Shown: piece after piece, positions 24,091 through 32,797 of the stretch | Layout of the letters: every line of letters starts with the position of its first letter | Numbering within the stretch: the first letter of the stretch is position 1 | Source: Serratia entomophila | GTDB taxonomy: Bacteria; Pseudomonadota; Gammaproteobacteria; Enterobacterales; Enterobacteriaceae | Assembly (NCBI RefSeq): GCF_021462285.1 | Contig: NZ_CP082787.1 | Location: 1,178,001-1,242,000 of the forward strand | Length of the DNA stretch: 64,000 nt | Direction: 5' to 3' | Notes under the pieces: generated by a model | What the model saw: only the letters and a program-made list of their open reading frames with translations | What the model was told of the DNA's origin: nothing | Database searches by the model: none | Program-made: the position numbers and the translations under genes

Positions 24091-25085
24091 TGAGCACAGC
24101 AAAATTCTATGACCTAAGCGCGGAACGTGAGCGCAGGAGCAACAGGATGGAGAACCAGAAGCTTGGTTATGTCCCGTTGTACCGAAGCATCAAGAAGAAA
24201 CCATGGGCGAAGGATGTTTATCTCCGAACCCTTTGGGAAAACCTGCTACTGGAAGCGCAACGGCAGCCACGTACAGTGAATTTCAAAGGCAACCAATGGA
24301 ATCTTCAAGCCGGTCAACTGGTCGTGACAGCGGCTGATTTGGGGCTTTCTCTGTGCGATAGAGATGGCAAGCCAACGAGCCGTGATGCGGTGGGCAGGAT
24401 GCTCTCATTTTTTGCAAAAGAAGGGATGATTTCTATCGATGGCGAGAAGAGGAAAGGGACGGTGATCACCATCCTGAATTACTCCGAATATGCCGAAAAA
24501 ATAGACAATTTACCCGCACATAAGTCCGCACAAATCCCCGCACATAGCGAAGCCAGTAATGGCGCGGGTTCAAATGGTGGTGCCGCACATAAGTCCGCAC
24601 AAATCCCCGCACATCATGAACAAGAAGGTAATAACAAGAATATTAAAAGACTATCGTCCGAGAATTCTGGCGAATCCTCAAACGCCCGCTTGGAAAAATT
24701 TCTATCAGCCCATCCGGATGCGTTTGTCTACTCACCCACTGGTGCTAAGTGGGGAACCGAAGACGACGAGAAAGCTTGCCGTTGGATGTACAGCCAAATC
24801 CTCACAGTCAATGCCGCAGCCAAGGAGCCAACTTGGGCAGACTGGGCAAACGCAGTTAGGCTGATGAGACAGCAAGACGATCTCACCCACAAAGAAATTT
24901 GTGAAGTTTTCCGCTGGGCTAACCGAGATGTTTTCTGGTGCTCAAACATCCTTTCCCCTGCAAAGCTCCGAGAAAAATGGGGAACCCTGTCAGCCCAGAA
25001 GGGGCAGCCTAACCGAAAACAACGTCCGGATGCAGAACCTGTGCCGCACTGGAACAGCCGCGAGTCGTGGGAGGAGTTCATATGA
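24090..25085 (+). CDS. O: Replication initiator, lambda O type
   Basis: 331 residues from the ATG at 24090. The N-terminal winged-helix region (YVPLYRSIKKKPWAKDVYLR ... VVTAADLGLSLCDRDGKPTSRDAVGRML) binds origin DNA; a low-complexity middle (about 140-180) is encoded by the iteron DNA itself; the C-terminal ~115 residues (WADWANAVRLMR...LSPAKLREKW) are the part expected to bind P. The last codons overlap P by 4 bp. Confidence 0.85.
   Translation: MSTAKFYDLSAERERRSNRMENQKLGYVPLYRSIKKKPWAKDVYLRTLWENLLLEAQRQPRTVNFKGNQWNLQAGQLVVTAADLGLSLCDRDGKPTSRDAVGRMLSFFAKEGMISIDGEKRKGTVITILNYSEYAEKIDNLPAHKSAQIPAHSEASNGAGSNGGAAHKSAQIPAHHEQEGNNKNIKRLSSENSGESSNARLEKFLSAHPDAFVYSPTGAKWGTEDDEKACRWMYSQILTVNAAAKEPTWADWANAVRLMRQQDDLTHKEICEVFRWANRDVFWCSNILSPAKLREKWGTLSAQKGQPNRKQRPDAEPVPHWNSRESWEEFI
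24514..24614 (+). repeat. Phage replication origin iterons inside O
   Basis: A 32-bp sequence is repeated exactly at 24514-24545 and 24583-24614. Each copy holds three CCGCACA units, giving six in all. An AT-rich stretch follows (about 24615-24660), suited to strand opening. Layout mirrors lambda ori. Confidence 0.8.
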
Positions 25086-25783
25086 CCAAGAAGCTGATGA
25101 CCGCCATCGCCAGCCGAGACGGGGCGACACTGGCAAAACTCTACGGTAGTTCCCCTGCACCCGTGCAGAGTATCGTAAACCCGGAAGCAGAAAAGCTCGT
25201 AGACGCGCTATTCAGGCAGCTTAAGCAGGTATTCCCTGCGGCCAGCCAGACCAACCTGAGAAGCGAAGCGGACGAGTCAGCAGCGAAGAAGCAGTGGATC
25301 GCCGCATTCGCCGAGAATGGAATCCGCAGCCGTGAACAACTGTCCGCTGGTATGCAACATGCCCGCGCCAGTGAATCACCGTTCTGGCCTTCGCCGGGTC
25401 AATTCATCGCGTGGTGCAAGCAGGGAGTTATCAGAGCATCAGGGCTACCAGACGACAGTGAGCTGTACGAAATGGTGATGGTTTACAGCGCTAAACGCGG
25501 CCTGTATGACACGCCAGAAGCTTACCCGTGGAAGAGTAACGCCTGCTACTGGATGGTGACGAAGCTCTACAGCGAAATGCGCGGACTCAACCTGGCAGAG
25601 GCAGAACTGCGCAAACGTTGCAGCAAAGAGCTGTCCGCAATGTCGAAGCGCATCGAAGCTGACGAGCCAATCCCGGCACCGGTAGTGCAAATCCCCAAAC
25701 TGCATACGCCGGTAAGCCAAGAGAAAGCCTTGGACAAAATCGCAGAGATTCGCGCCAAGCTAAATCTGCCACGAAGGGGATAA
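25082..25783 (+). CDS. P: Replication protein P (helicase loader), lambda type
   Basis: 233 residues from the ATG overlapping the O stop. Strong likeness to lambda P: QWIAAFAENGI, SPFWPSPGQFIAWCK, ESYPWKSNA-type (EAYPWKSNACYWMV), and the C-terminal AEIRAKL. Delivers host DnaB helicase to the O-bound origin. Confidence 0.92.
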   Translation: MTKKLMTAIASRDGATLAKLYGSSPAPVQSIVNPEAEKLVDALFRQLKQVFPAASQTNLRSEADESAAKKQWIAAFAENGIRSREQLSAGMQHARASESPFWPSPGQFIAWCKQGVIRASGLPDDSELYEMVMVYSAKRGLYDTPEAYPWKSNACYWMVTKLYSEMRGLNLAEAELRKRCSKELSAMSKRIEADEPIPAPVVQIPKLHTPVSQEKALDKIAEIRAKLNLPRRG

Positions 25784-25788
25784 CGGTA

Positions 25789-26058
25789 ATGCCAAGAAAA
25801 AACTGGAAGCAATGGGAGCTCGACTACCTCAATGACTCCCTGGATTCGAAACCTCGCCCGGAAATCGAGCGAAAGTTAGGACGCAGCTGGAGAGCAATTT
25901 GCCAGCAGGCACGCAACCTCAACCTCGATCACAAAATACCACGCCGTCAGCACATGAGCATTTTCGATCACTGCCGGTGCAACAGCCGGGTTTATAAGCT
26001 CGATCTGCTGCTGAGAACTGTAGCTGACCTGCTACGCAAAGGAGATAACCAGTGCTAG
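25789..26058 (+). CDS. Hypothetical protein, Myb/homeodomain-like N-terminus
   Basis: 89 residues. Residues 1-45 (WKQWELDYLNDSLDSKPRPE...LGRSWRAICQQARNLNL) look like a SANT/Myb-type helical domain; a CRC motif lies near 62. Starts 5 bp after P and overlaps the next gene. Confidence 0.6.
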   Translation: MPRKNWKQWELDYLNDSLDSKPRPEIERKLGRSWRAICQQARNLNLDHKIPRRQHMSIFDHCRCNSRVYKLDLLLRTVADLLRKGDNQC

Positions 26059-26276
26059 GCCAGTACATCAAGCATCAAATCCGCCAGAAAGAACAGCAAG
26101 AATCCGACCACCGCTTTAACACCCTATGCAAGCTACCAGCCAACACCTTCGCAGCCATTTACGATGACTGTGCACCAGTTTGGGCCGGATGTCGCTATAA
26201 CGATGAGTATTACAGCGAGTGGGAAATTTACGCAGCATCACTGAAGCGCGATGAAGGATACGAGGATTTTCTATGA
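26052..26276 (+). CDS. Hypothetical phage protein
   Basis: 74 residues; overlaps both neighbours (7 and 4 bp). Aromatic-rich C-terminus. Not recognised; part of the PR/nin operon. Confidence 0.6.
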   Translation: MLGQYIKHQIRQKEQQESDHRFNTLCKLPANTFAAIYDDCAPVWAGCRYNDEYYSEWEIYAASLKRDEGYEDFL

Positions 26277-26578
26277 GCAAAGAGCACACCGAATTACCGA
26301 AGCACATAGCATTCGCACTGCTGGCCGATCAGCGATTTTCACAGTGCTTGGATGAGAGCCTTAAAACTGAGGAACTTGTCGAACAGTTTGAGCGGTTGTA
26401 TGGCGTTGCTCGCCCACGGAGAGCTACCAACCACATGGTGGCGATGGTCGATAAAGTTACCGGCTATACCGATGACCAGTATCGCAAGTTCTTTTCCGTC
26501 TTCATCCCGTTCGTCTACGACTGTGTTTACACCCGCATTTGCGAGAACCCGATTTTACCCGAGGTTAACCATGGATAA
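26273..26578 (+). CDS. Hypothetical phage protein
   Basis: 101 residues, helical, overlapping neighbours by 4 and 8 bp. Not recognised. Confidence 0.6.
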   Translation: MSKEHTELPKHIAFALLADQRFSQCLDESLKTEELVEQFERLYGVARPRRATNHMVAMVDKVTGYTDDQYRKFFSVFIPFVYDCVYTRICENPILPEVNHG

Positions 26579-26921
26579 GCTACGCCATATTGCAAACACG
26601 ATTTTCGGCATGTACCAATTTCCATTTTGCCCAATGTGGGATGAAGTGCTGAACAAAATTATGGACGATTGCGAAGTAACAGAGTTTTGTGAACACACAA
26701 TTACCTTCGGCACTAACCGCGTCCAGGTTTGCGTTTGGTGCTCGAACAAGTGGTATGCGTTCGGACATGTATATCGAGTTAATGATGAATGGGTTGGCAG
26801 TGAGAACGATAGACGCCCACGGTTCACAACAATGCAAAGGCTTCATCGCATTCATTCAAGGTTGTGGAGAGAAAAACTAAAATCCGAATATAGCAGCATA
26901 ATGGAGAAGGTAAGTGACTAA
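26571..26921 (+). CDS. Hypothetical phage protein
   Basis: 116 residues from the ATG at 26571. Contains Cys residues at FCPMW, DDCEV, EFCEH and CVWCSNKW, possibly metal-binding. Overlaps the previous gene by 8 bp and ninB by 8 bp. Confidence 0.6.
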   Translation: MDKLRHIANTIFGMYQFPFCPMWDEVLNKIMDDCEVTEFCEHTITFGTNRVQVCVWCSNKWYAFGHVYRVNDEWVGSENDRRPRFTTMQRLHRIHSRLWREKLKSEYSSIMEKVSD

Positions 26922-27381
26922 ACAGGTCTTCTACCTAAGAAGCCCACAGATACGCCAGAACCTGATAGAGCATATCAAAAACCTACCGCTAGACCAGTCC
27001 AAGCCAATCGAAGTCGAAGTATCCACACCTAAACGAACACTTTCACAGAACCGCAAGATGTGGCCGCTGCTGCATGACCTTGCGCTGCAAGTCGTTTGGT
27101 ATGGCGAACGATACGACGAAGATGACTGGAAGGACATGATCACCGCCCTTGTAGCCAAGACCCAGAAACAGGAACAGAGAACCGCACCAGGTATTGGCGG
27201 TGGCGTTGTGATGTTCGGTCAGCGTACTAGCAAGATGCGTGTAGGGCAGATGGTTGATGTCATCGAGGCAATCTACTGGTTCGGCACTGAACAGGGCGTG
27301 AAGTTCAGCGATGAGTCCCGCGAGCGCATAGAGTGGGCGCAGCGCTGGGGCGAGGCAAACAAACAGAAACAGGTGGCCTAA
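26914..27381 (+). CDS. ninB: NinB (Orf-type recombination mediator)
   Basis: 155 residues with a GTG start. LSQNRKMWPLLHDLA and WKDMITALV.K...E.R.APGI.GG.V are the NinB signature. Lambda Orf/NinB binds SSB and loads recombinase, replacing host RecFOR. Fits the Sak4/SSB module in the left arm. Stop overlaps the next start (TAATG). Confidence 0.92.
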   Translation: MTKQVFYLRSPQIRQNLIEHIKNLPLDQSKPIEVEVSTPKRTLSQNRKMWPLLHDLALQVVWYGERYDEDDWKDMITALVAKTQKQEQRTAPGIGGGVVMFGQRTSKMRVGQMVDVIEAIYWFGTEQGVKFSDESRERIEWAQRWGEANKQKQVA

Positions 27382-27557
27382 TGACTCGAAGGCGTAAATC
27401 AGTCTGGGACAGACTAGAAGAAAAGCTGATATTCAAACCAACAACCCGCACTCCCCGCAAGAAGCAATTACTACCAACCGAAATAATCACATTTAATTAT
27501 ACCGCGACGCTGATAGACAGCATGTGGCTGCGTCGTCGCGCCCGGAGGAAGCCATGA
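27381..27557 (+). CDS. ninE: NinE-like protein
   Basis: 58 residues. The C-terminal half LPTEIITFNYTATLIDSMWLRRRARR matches lambda NinE (KPSEIPTLLGYTASLVDKKWLRLAARR). Basic; function unknown. Start overlaps the ninB stop by one base. Confidence 0.8.
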   Translation: MTRRRKSVWDRLEEKLIFKPTTRTPRKKQLLPTEIITFNYTATLIDSMWLRRRARRKP

Positions 27558-27868
27558 CCGATTACAGCGAAATTAATGACCACGTAATTAACTGCAAAGT
27601 CGCAAAAATAACAGGCGATTCAGCGCCAGTGGTAGAAGATTGTGGGATAAGTCGTCGGGTTCCTGATTATTGCAATGACCCTTCCTATGCGTGGCCGATT
27701 ATCGAACAAAATTATATCAGCCTAACTTTTGACGGGATTTCATGGGATGCATCATCCGCGCTGAGTGAAATCACCTATAACGCTTGGAAAACCCACCCAT
27801 ACCAGCCTCTCAGGCTAGCGATGGTCGTCTTCCTCATGATGAAGGAGTCCGAACAATGCTCATCCTAA
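27554..27868 (+). CDS. ninX: NinX-like protein
   Basis: 104 residues from the ATG at 27554. MTDYSEINDHVINCKVAK and PDYCNDPSYAWPIIE are typical of the NinX (DUF2591) family of the nin region. Function unknown. Confidence 0.78.
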   Translation: MTDYSEINDHVINCKVAKITGDSAPVVEDCGISRRVPDYCNDPSYAWPIIEQNYISLTFDGISWDASSALSEITYNAWKTHPYQPLRLAMVVFLMMKESEQCSS

Positions 27869-28023
27869 CCATATTGGCCTGCACCTACTGCTTTGTGGCT
27901 GGTCAGTGCTACGAATTTTACAGCAAAGGGTACCCACCGGTACCGGCCACAAAAAACCTGTTACTCAGTTTGGCGTGGCCCGGCAATGTCGTCACGTTTC
28001 TGGTGATGAGGTGCGGGCGATGA
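27856..28023 (+). CDS. Small predicted membrane protein of the nin region
   Basis: 55 residues, N-terminal hydrophobic segment (LILTILACTYCFVAGQCY) and a second hydrophobic patch (LLLSLAWPGNVVTFLVM). Overlaps neighbours by 13 and 4 bp. Confidence 0.55.
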   Translation: MLILTILACTYCFVAGQCYEFYSKGYPPVPATKNLLLSLAWPGNVVTFLVMRCGR

Positions 28024-28139
28024 TCTGCGCCGATTGCGGAAAGGAACTGCAGGACACGGAAGTTTATGTGTGTGATTCCTGCGACCAGGAGCAACGGAAA
28101 TTCATCGACTCAGTGATGGGAGAGGATAACGATGGCTAA
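28020..28139 (+). CDS. 39-residue zinc-ribbon-like protein
   Basis: Two CxxC pairs (ICADCGKE and VCDSCDQE) form a probable zinc ribbon. Overlaps the previous gene by 4 bp and NinG by 8 bp, matching operon packing. Confidence 0.65.
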   Translation: MICADCGKELQDTEVYVCDSCDQEQRKFIDSVMGEDNDG

Positions 28140-28716
28140 AGGCATCAAACTGCCTAAGCCGAAGAAATGCCGAATGTGTCCCATCAAGTTTACCCCTCGT
28201 AACTCCCTCCAAATCGTCTGTAGTCCAGCATGTGCAATCCAACACGCCAAGAAGAAATCAGAGCGCAAGCAAAAGCAATCTGAGGCATCTGCACGTCGTG
28301 AGTGGAACAAGCGCAAGGCTGACGTGAAGCCATTGAAACACTGGGAAGATTTAACTCAGCGCGTGGTTAACGACTACATCACAAAGGGTCGGGACGTTAA
28401 CGAACCGTGCATCAGTTGCGGAACGTGGGAGACGGTGCAATGGGAAGCAGGGCATTTCAGGTCAAGAGGCGCGGCATCTCACCTTCGGTACAACGAAGAC
28501 AATATTCACAAGCAGTGTCATCGGTGTAATGACGAGCTATCAAGCAACGCTGTTCAGTACCGCATCCACCTTGTGCTGAAAATCGGACTTGATCGCGTCT
28601 TGGCGCTTGAAAACGACAACAACCCTCACCGATACACCCGCGAAGAGCTAGAGGCGATTAGATCGCGTTACAGAGCGAAATTGCGGGAACTGAAAAAACT
28701 CCAGGAGGCAGCCTGA
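28132..28716 (+). CDS. ninG: NinG (Rap) Holliday-junction endonuclease
   Basis: 194 residues. N-terminal zinc-finger CRMCPIKFTPRNSLQIVCSPAC, basic linker, then the nuclease core with C-x-S-C (CISCGTWE), WEAGHFRSRGA and HKQCHRCN. Lambda Rap nicks recombination intermediates. Full length. Confidence 0.93.
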   Translation: MAKGIKLPKPKKCRMCPIKFTPRNSLQIVCSPACAIQHAKKKSERKQKQSEASARREWNKRKADVKPLKHWEDLTQRVVNDYITKGRDVNEPCISCGTWETVQWEAGHFRSRGAASHLRYNEDNIHKQCHRCNDELSSNAVQYRIHLVLKIGLDRVLALENDNNPHRYTREELEAIRSRYRAKLRELKKLQEAA

Positions 28717-28907
28717 TGTTCACAAGCATACCTGCAGCAATCGAAGAGGCGAGATTTCTCCGCGCACTCACCGGCAGATGTCATGGAGTGGTTCAACGCC
28801 CGGGCGGGAACATGGTCGTCAGGGTAATCGACCGGCGAGGAATGCATACGTTGTTCACCACAAAACAAGACCGGCACGGAACGGTTAAGACGGAGGGCAT
28901 ATCGTGA
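28716..28907 (+). CDS. Small hypothetical phage protein
   Basis: 63 residues, overlapping NinG by 1 bp and Q by 4 bp. Mixed alpha/beta with basic middle. Not recognised. Confidence 0.55.
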   Translation: MFTSIPAAIEEARFLRALTGRCHGVVQRPGGNMVVRVIDRRGMHTLFTTKQDRHGTVKTEGIS

Positions 28908-29425
28908 ACATCAGCAAATTTGAGCTGGATGATGATCAGCACCAGTGGGTAAACGGCTGGCTTGAGTTGTGGGGTGCATGGGTTTACTCCGGCCGACTCG
29001 AGCGACGCATGAGCAACATGATCGCCAAGTTCATGGAAAGCGTAGAGCCAAGCAAGAATCCAAGCAGGCCAATGTGCAATGACGATGATGGAATGTTGAT
29101 TTCTCAGGTCGTAGATTCCGTTATGTACATTGACCAAAAAGCCTATGGCATTTTACTCAGCTACTACGCGCATGGTTCTTCTAAACGAGCCATTGCATCT
29201 TACTATCACGCGACTGCAAAGCCCCGCAAGTTCGTCAGCGGCAGGAAAGGAGATGGTTGGCGACGGCCATCTATGGGAACTTGCAGAAACGAGGTAGAAC
29301 AGATACTCAATGCAAGCCTGTTCATGTTGTATCAACCGCTACAAAATGCATTCATCAGCCGCAAACGCGTCGATAAAATTACGCATGTTGGAGATAAGTG
29401 GCTTGACAAAGCTTTAGCCATTTAG
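28904..29425 (+). CDS. Q: Late antiterminator Q
   Basis: 173 residues with GTG start. Resembles the phage antitermination Q family (Q82-like): WLELWGAWVYSGRLERR, DEKAYGILLSYYAHG-type segment and a C-terminal basic part. It modifies RNA polymerase at the late promoter just downstream, letting it read through the adjacent terminator into lysis and head genes. Confidence 0.88.
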   Translation: MNISKFELDDDQHQWVNGWLELWGAWVYSGRLERRMSNMIAKFMESVEPSKNPSRPMCNDDDGMLISQVVDSVMYIDQKAYGILLSYYAHGSSKRAIASYYHATAKPRKFVSGRKGDGWRRPSMGTCRNEVEQILNASLFMLYQPLQNAFISRKRVDKITHVGDKWLDKALAI

Positions 29426-29432
29426 CCATAAT
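29403..29432 (+). promoter_or_regulatory. Late promoter PR'
   Basis: Consensus -35 TTGACA (29403-29408), 18-bp spacer, -10 CATAAT (29427-29432), overlapping the end of Q. Transcripts meet a terminator about 50 bp on. Confidence 0.75.
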
Positions 29433-29484
29433 ATCCGTATATGGTGTGACAAGTGTGTCCATAGCTTGCAACCTCCCAAACTTT

Positions 29485-29510
29485 AAGGCTGCCTCAGGGC
29501 GGCCTTTTTT
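29485..29510 (+). terminator. Late-leader terminator tR'
   Basis: AAGGCTGCC-TCAG-GGCGGCCTT then T6; about 45 bp after the predicted late start. Q-modified polymerase is expected to pass it. Confidence 0.88.
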
Positions 29511-29633
29511 CATTTCAGCCCCAGCCAACAGCGACACACTCCATGGCATCCTATTAGTAGCTGATCGTCTACGGCTGTGGGCTGAACCTATTCGACTACA
29601 TCACAGCCAACATAAACGTTGGAGGTGAAATCT

Positions 29634-29954
29634 ATGGCCAAGAATATGCAAGACAAAGAAAGCGTTGCTGGCATTAGTTGGCTCTTGCTGCTGGTTCTCG
29701 CGTGCTGGGGTGGAATCGTTCGTTACCTCATTGACGTGAAACAAAACAGGGCATCCTGGAGTTGGGTTAATGCCATTGCTCAAATTGCTGTGTCTGGATT
29801 TACAGGCGTAATTAGCGGCCTAATCAGTATTGAGAGTGGGCTTAGTATTTACATGACGCTGGCTGCAGCCGGAATTAGCGGGGCGATGGGTTCTGTTGCC
29901 TTAACATATTTCTGGGAGCGTCTTACGGGGATAAAGACAGATGCAAATCAGTAA
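29634..29954 (+). CDS. Holin
   Basis: 106 residues from the ATG at 29634, chosen because GGAGGTG lies 6 bp upstream (a TTG further up overlaps that site). Three membrane helices: about 18-37, 50-68 and 72-95, with a charged C-terminus. Forms the membrane lesion that releases the endolysin. Overlaps the endolysin gene by 14 bp. Confidence 0.85.
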   Translation: MAKNMQDKESVAGISWLLLLVLACWGGIVRYLIDVKQNRASWSWVNAIAQIAVSGFTGVISGLISIESGLSIYMTLAAAGISGAMGSVALTYFWERLTGIKTDANQ

Positions 29955-30375
29955 TAGAGGCATCGACTTCCTGAAGCGCCAAGAGGGTGAAAAGCTCTCA
30001 GCATACAAAGACACGCGCGGCATCCCCACGATCGGCGTCGGTCACACTGGGCTGGTAGATGGCAAGCCGGTTGCAATGGGCATGACCATCTCGAAAGAGA
30101 AATCATCCGATCTGCTGCGCCTTGATCTGCAGTGGACAGAGCGAGCTATCAATTCGGCGAATGTCGGGCTGAGCCAGAACCAATACGACGCGTTATGCAG
30201 CCTGGTTTTCAACATCGGAGCATCGGCATTCAACGGCTCGACACTGCTACGCAAGCTTAAGGCTGGAGATTATTCTGGTGCTGCAGATCAGTTCCTGGCA
30301 TGGAAGCGAGCAGGTAACGATCCGGATATTCTTCTTCCTCGCAGGCAGCGGGAACGATCGCTGTTTCTGTCATGA
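29941..30375 (+). CDS. Endolysin (P22 gp19-type lysozyme)
   Basis: 144 residues, T4/P22-type muramidase. Catalytic E15 (RQEGE), D24 (YKDTRG) and T30 (PTIGVGHTG). Closely follows remembered P22 gp19 throughout ([23 protein letters not shown]). No signal or SAR anchor, so release depends on the holin. Confidence 0.95.
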   Translation: MQISNRGIDFLKRQEGEKLSAYKDTRGIPTIGVGHTGLVDGKPVAMGMTISKEKSSDLLRLDLQWTERAINSANVGLSQNQYDALCSLVFNIGASAFNGSTLLRKLKAGDYSGAADQFLAWKRAGNDPDILLPRRQRERSLFLS

Positions 30376-30839
30376 GCAGGCTAACAATAATCGTCACTGG
30401 CCTTATCGCTTGCCTGACAGTTTCGCTGGGATGGGTGGTTAATCATTACCGAGATAATGCCACCGAATACAAGCGTCAGCGCGATGAGAAAACTAATGAG
30501 CTGAATCAGGCGAACGCCACCATCACTGATATGGAAACCAGGCAGCGCGATGTTGCCACACTGGATGCCAAATACTCGCAGGAGTTAGCGGATGCAAAAG
30601 CTAAAAATGATGCTCTGCAGCGCAAGCTTGATAATGGTGGTCGGGTGCTCGTCAAAGGCAAGTGTTCTGTGTCAGCCACAACCGAAGCTGCCAGCTCCTC
30701 CGGCATGGGCAATGATGCCTCCATCGAACTCTCTTCAACTGCTGGAAGAAACGTTCTCGGTATCAGAGCCGGTATCGTCAGCGACCAAACAGCACTGAAA
30801 GCGCTGCAGGAATATATCAACACGCAGTGTTTGAAATGA
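30372..30839 (+). CDS. Rz: Spanin inner-membrane subunit Rz
   Basis: 155 residues: N-terminal anchor ([20 protein letters not shown]), then a long periplasmic coiled coil. Contains the entire Rz1 gene in another frame, as in lambda. Joins inner and outer membrane for the last lysis step. Confidence 0.92.
   Translation: MSRLTIIVTGLIACLTVSLGWVVNHYRDNATEYKRQRDEKTNELNQANATITDMETRQRDVATLDAKYSQELADAKAKNDALQRKLDNGGRVLVKGKCSVSATTEAASSSGMGNDASIELSSTAGRNVLGIRAGIVSDQTALKALQEYINTQCLK
30592..30798 (+). CDS. Rz1: Spanin outer-membrane lipoprotein Rz1
   Basis: 68 residues nested in Rz (+1 frame). Signal peptide with lipobox VVGC at Cys19 and a proline-containing body ([11 protein letters not shown]). The start KLKMMLC matches lambda Rz1. 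Longer C-terminus than lambda Rz1. Confidence 0.88.
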   Translation: MQKLKMMLCSASLIMVVGCSSKASVLCQPQPKLPAPPAWAMMPPSNSLQLLEETFSVSEPVSSATKQH

Positions 30840-30878
30840 ATTCCCCCCCCGAAAAGGAATAAGACTGTGTTACCTAGC

Positions 30879-30889
30879 AGGAGGTGATC
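30879..30889 (+). promoter_or_regulatory. Eleven-base Shine-Dalgarno sequence
   Basis: AGGAGGTGATC is an uninterrupted complement of the 16S rRNA 3' tail (GATCACCTCCT), far longer than usual, placed 5 bp before a TTG codon. Confidence 0.7.
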
Positions 30890-30894
30890 ACGTC

Positions 30895-30975
30895 TTGGCA
30901 GCCGGAAAGACGGAAGTGGCGAGGCAACTCCGCGAGGTGTGGCTGATGCTGCGATTTGAAGGAGAGAAGAAATGA
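30895..30975 (+). CDS. 26-codon ORF coupled to terS
   Basis: TTG-started ORF (LAAGKTEVARQLREVWLMLR then FEGEKK) directly after the 11-base Shine-Dalgarno sequence; its stop overlaps the terS ATG (ATGA). May be a leader that drives terS translation, or a real small basic protein. Confidence 0.5.
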   Translation: MAAGKTEVARQLREVWLMLRFEGEKK

Positions 30976-31382
30976 ATCTGACACTAAAGCAAGAGGCTTT
31001 TTGTCAGGCATACATCGAAACTGGTAACGCTTCGGAGGCGTACCGGTCATCGTATGCCGCCGAAAACATGAAGCCAGATGCTATACACGTACAAGCCAGC
31101 AAATTACTCAATAACCCTAAGATCGCCCTAAGGGTGGCAGGATTGAGGGGTGAGATTAAAGAGCGCCACAGCGTGACAGTTGATTCGCTTTTGGCTGAAC
31201 TCGAAGAGGCTCGACAGGCAGCCTTAACCGCTGAAACACCGCAGTCTTCAGCCGCAGTAGCCGCAACCCTCGGTAAAGCAAAATTAACTGGGCTTGATAA
31301 GCAAATCATCGAACTTACTGGCCCAGGCGGTGGCGCTATCCAGATTGAAACATCACCAATGAGCACTCTATTCGGCAAATGA
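30972..31382 (+). CDS. Terminase small subunit
   Basis: 136 residues, Terminase_2 family: LTLKQEAFCQAYIETGNASEAYRSSYAA is the HTH that recognises phage DNA, followed by an oligomerisation helix. Positioned before TerL with 4-bp overlap. AAGGAG upstream. Confidence 0.9.
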   Translation: MNLTLKQEAFCQAYIETGNASEAYRSSYAAENMKPDAIHVQASKLLNNPKIALRVAGLRGEIKERHSVTVDSLLAELEEARQAALTAETPQSSAAVAATLGKAKLTGLDKQIIELTGPGGGAIQIETSPMSTLFGK

Positions 31383-32797
31383 CAACGATTAACCCTATCT
31401 TCCAACCGTTCATCAATGCGCATCGCTATAAGGTCGCTAAGGGCGGTCGAGGTAGCGGAAAGTCGTGGGCTATGGCTCGTTTGCTTGTCGAGGCAGCAAG
31501 ACGTCAACCGGTGCGGATCCTGTGCGCTCGTGAGTTGCAGAACAGTATCAGTGATTCTGTTATTCGCTTGCTTGAAGACACAATCGAGCGCGAAGGATAT
31601 GCAGCTGAGTTTGAAATTCAGCGTTCGATGATTCGCCATCTTGGCACTAACGCTGAATTCATGTTCTACGGTATCAAGAACAACCCGACGAAGATTAAAT
31701 CTCTCGAAGGTATCGACATCTGCTGGGTAGAAGAGGCCGAGGCAGTAACGAAGGAATCATGGGACATCCTTATCCCAACCATCCGAAAGCCTAATTCTGA
31801 AATATGGGTCAGCTTCAACCCGAAAAACATTCTCGACGATACCTATCAGCGCTTCGTTGTCGACCATCCTGATGACATCTGCCTGCTTACGGTTAACTAC
31901 ACCGATAACCCGCACTTCCCTGAAGTTCTCCGACTGGAGATGGAAGAATGCAAGCGGCGTAATCCAACTCTGTATCGTCACATCTGGCTCGGTGAGCCGG
32001 TAAGCGCAAGCGATATGGCAATCATTAAGCGTGAATGGCTCGAGGCCGCAACAGGCGCGCACAAGAAGCTTGGCTGGAAAGCACGAGGGGCAGTTGTTGC
32101 ATCTCACGACCCGTCAGATACCGGACCGGATGCCAAAGGCTACGCCATGCGTCATGGTTCAGTGGTGAAGCGCATTGCTGAGCCGCCTGATCAAGTCGAT
32201 GTAAACGACGGCGCAGATTGGGCGACGGGTCTGGCGATTAACGACGGCGCAGATCACTTCCTCTGGGATGGTGACGGCCTCGGTGCTGGATTGCGTCGTC
32301 AGGTCACTGACTCATTTGCCGGGAAGAAGGTCACGGCAACCATGTTTAAGGGTAGCGAATCCCCGTTCGATGAAGATGCGCCGTATCAATCCGGGGCTTG
32401 GGCCGACGAAGTGGTGCAGGGCGACAATATCCGCACCATCGGCGATGTGTTCCGTAACAAGCGCGCGCAGTTCTATTACACCCTGGCTGACAGGCTCTAT
32501 ATGACGTACCGCGCCGTTGTTCACGGTGATTATGCAGACCCTGACAACATGCTGAGCTTCGACAAGGAAGCTATCGGCGAGAAAATGCTTGAGAAGCTAT
32601 TCGCAGAGCTCACACAGATACAGCGCAAATTTAACGGTAACGGCAAGCTTGAGCTAATGACCAAAGTCGAAATGAAGCAAAAGCTAGGCATTCCATCACC
32701 CAACCTGGCTGATTCATTGATGATGTGCATGCATTGCCCGGACCCAACGGTGCAACCTGATTACTCAAATATAAAAATTCCTTGCGGAGTAGGCTAA
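31379..32797 (+). CDS. Terminase large subunit
   Basis: 472 residues. ATPase: Walker A GGRGSGKS (22-29), Walker B IDICWVEEAE (about 109-118), coupling motif SFNP. Nuclease: ASHDPSDTG with catalytic Asp, and later acidic residues (WDGDGLG). Resembles the Sf6/HK620 headful type. Packages DNA through the portal. Overlaps both neighbours. Confidence 0.95.
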   Translation: MTTINPIFQPFINAHRYKVAKGGRGSGKSWAMARLLVEAARRQPVRILCARELQNSISDSVIRLLEDTIEREGYAAEFEIQRSMIRHLGTNAEFMFYGIKNNPTKIKSLEGIDICWVEEAEAVTKESWDILIPTIRKPNSEIWVSFNPKNILDDTYQRFVVDHPDDICLLTVNYTDNPHFPEVLRLEMEECKRRNPTLYRHIWLGEPVSASDMAIIKREWLEAATGAHKKLGWKARGAVVASHDPSDTGPDAKGYAMRHGSVVKRIAEPPDQVDVNDGADWATGLAINDGADHFLWDGDGLGAGLRRQVTDSFAGKKVTATMFKGSESPFDEDAPYQSGAWADEVVQGDNIRTIGDVFRNKRAQFYYTLADRLYMTYRAVVHGDYADPDNMLSFDKEAIGEKMLEKLFAELTQIQRKFNGNGKLELMTKVEMKQKLGIPSPNLADSLMMCMHCPDPTVQPDYSNIKIPCGVG

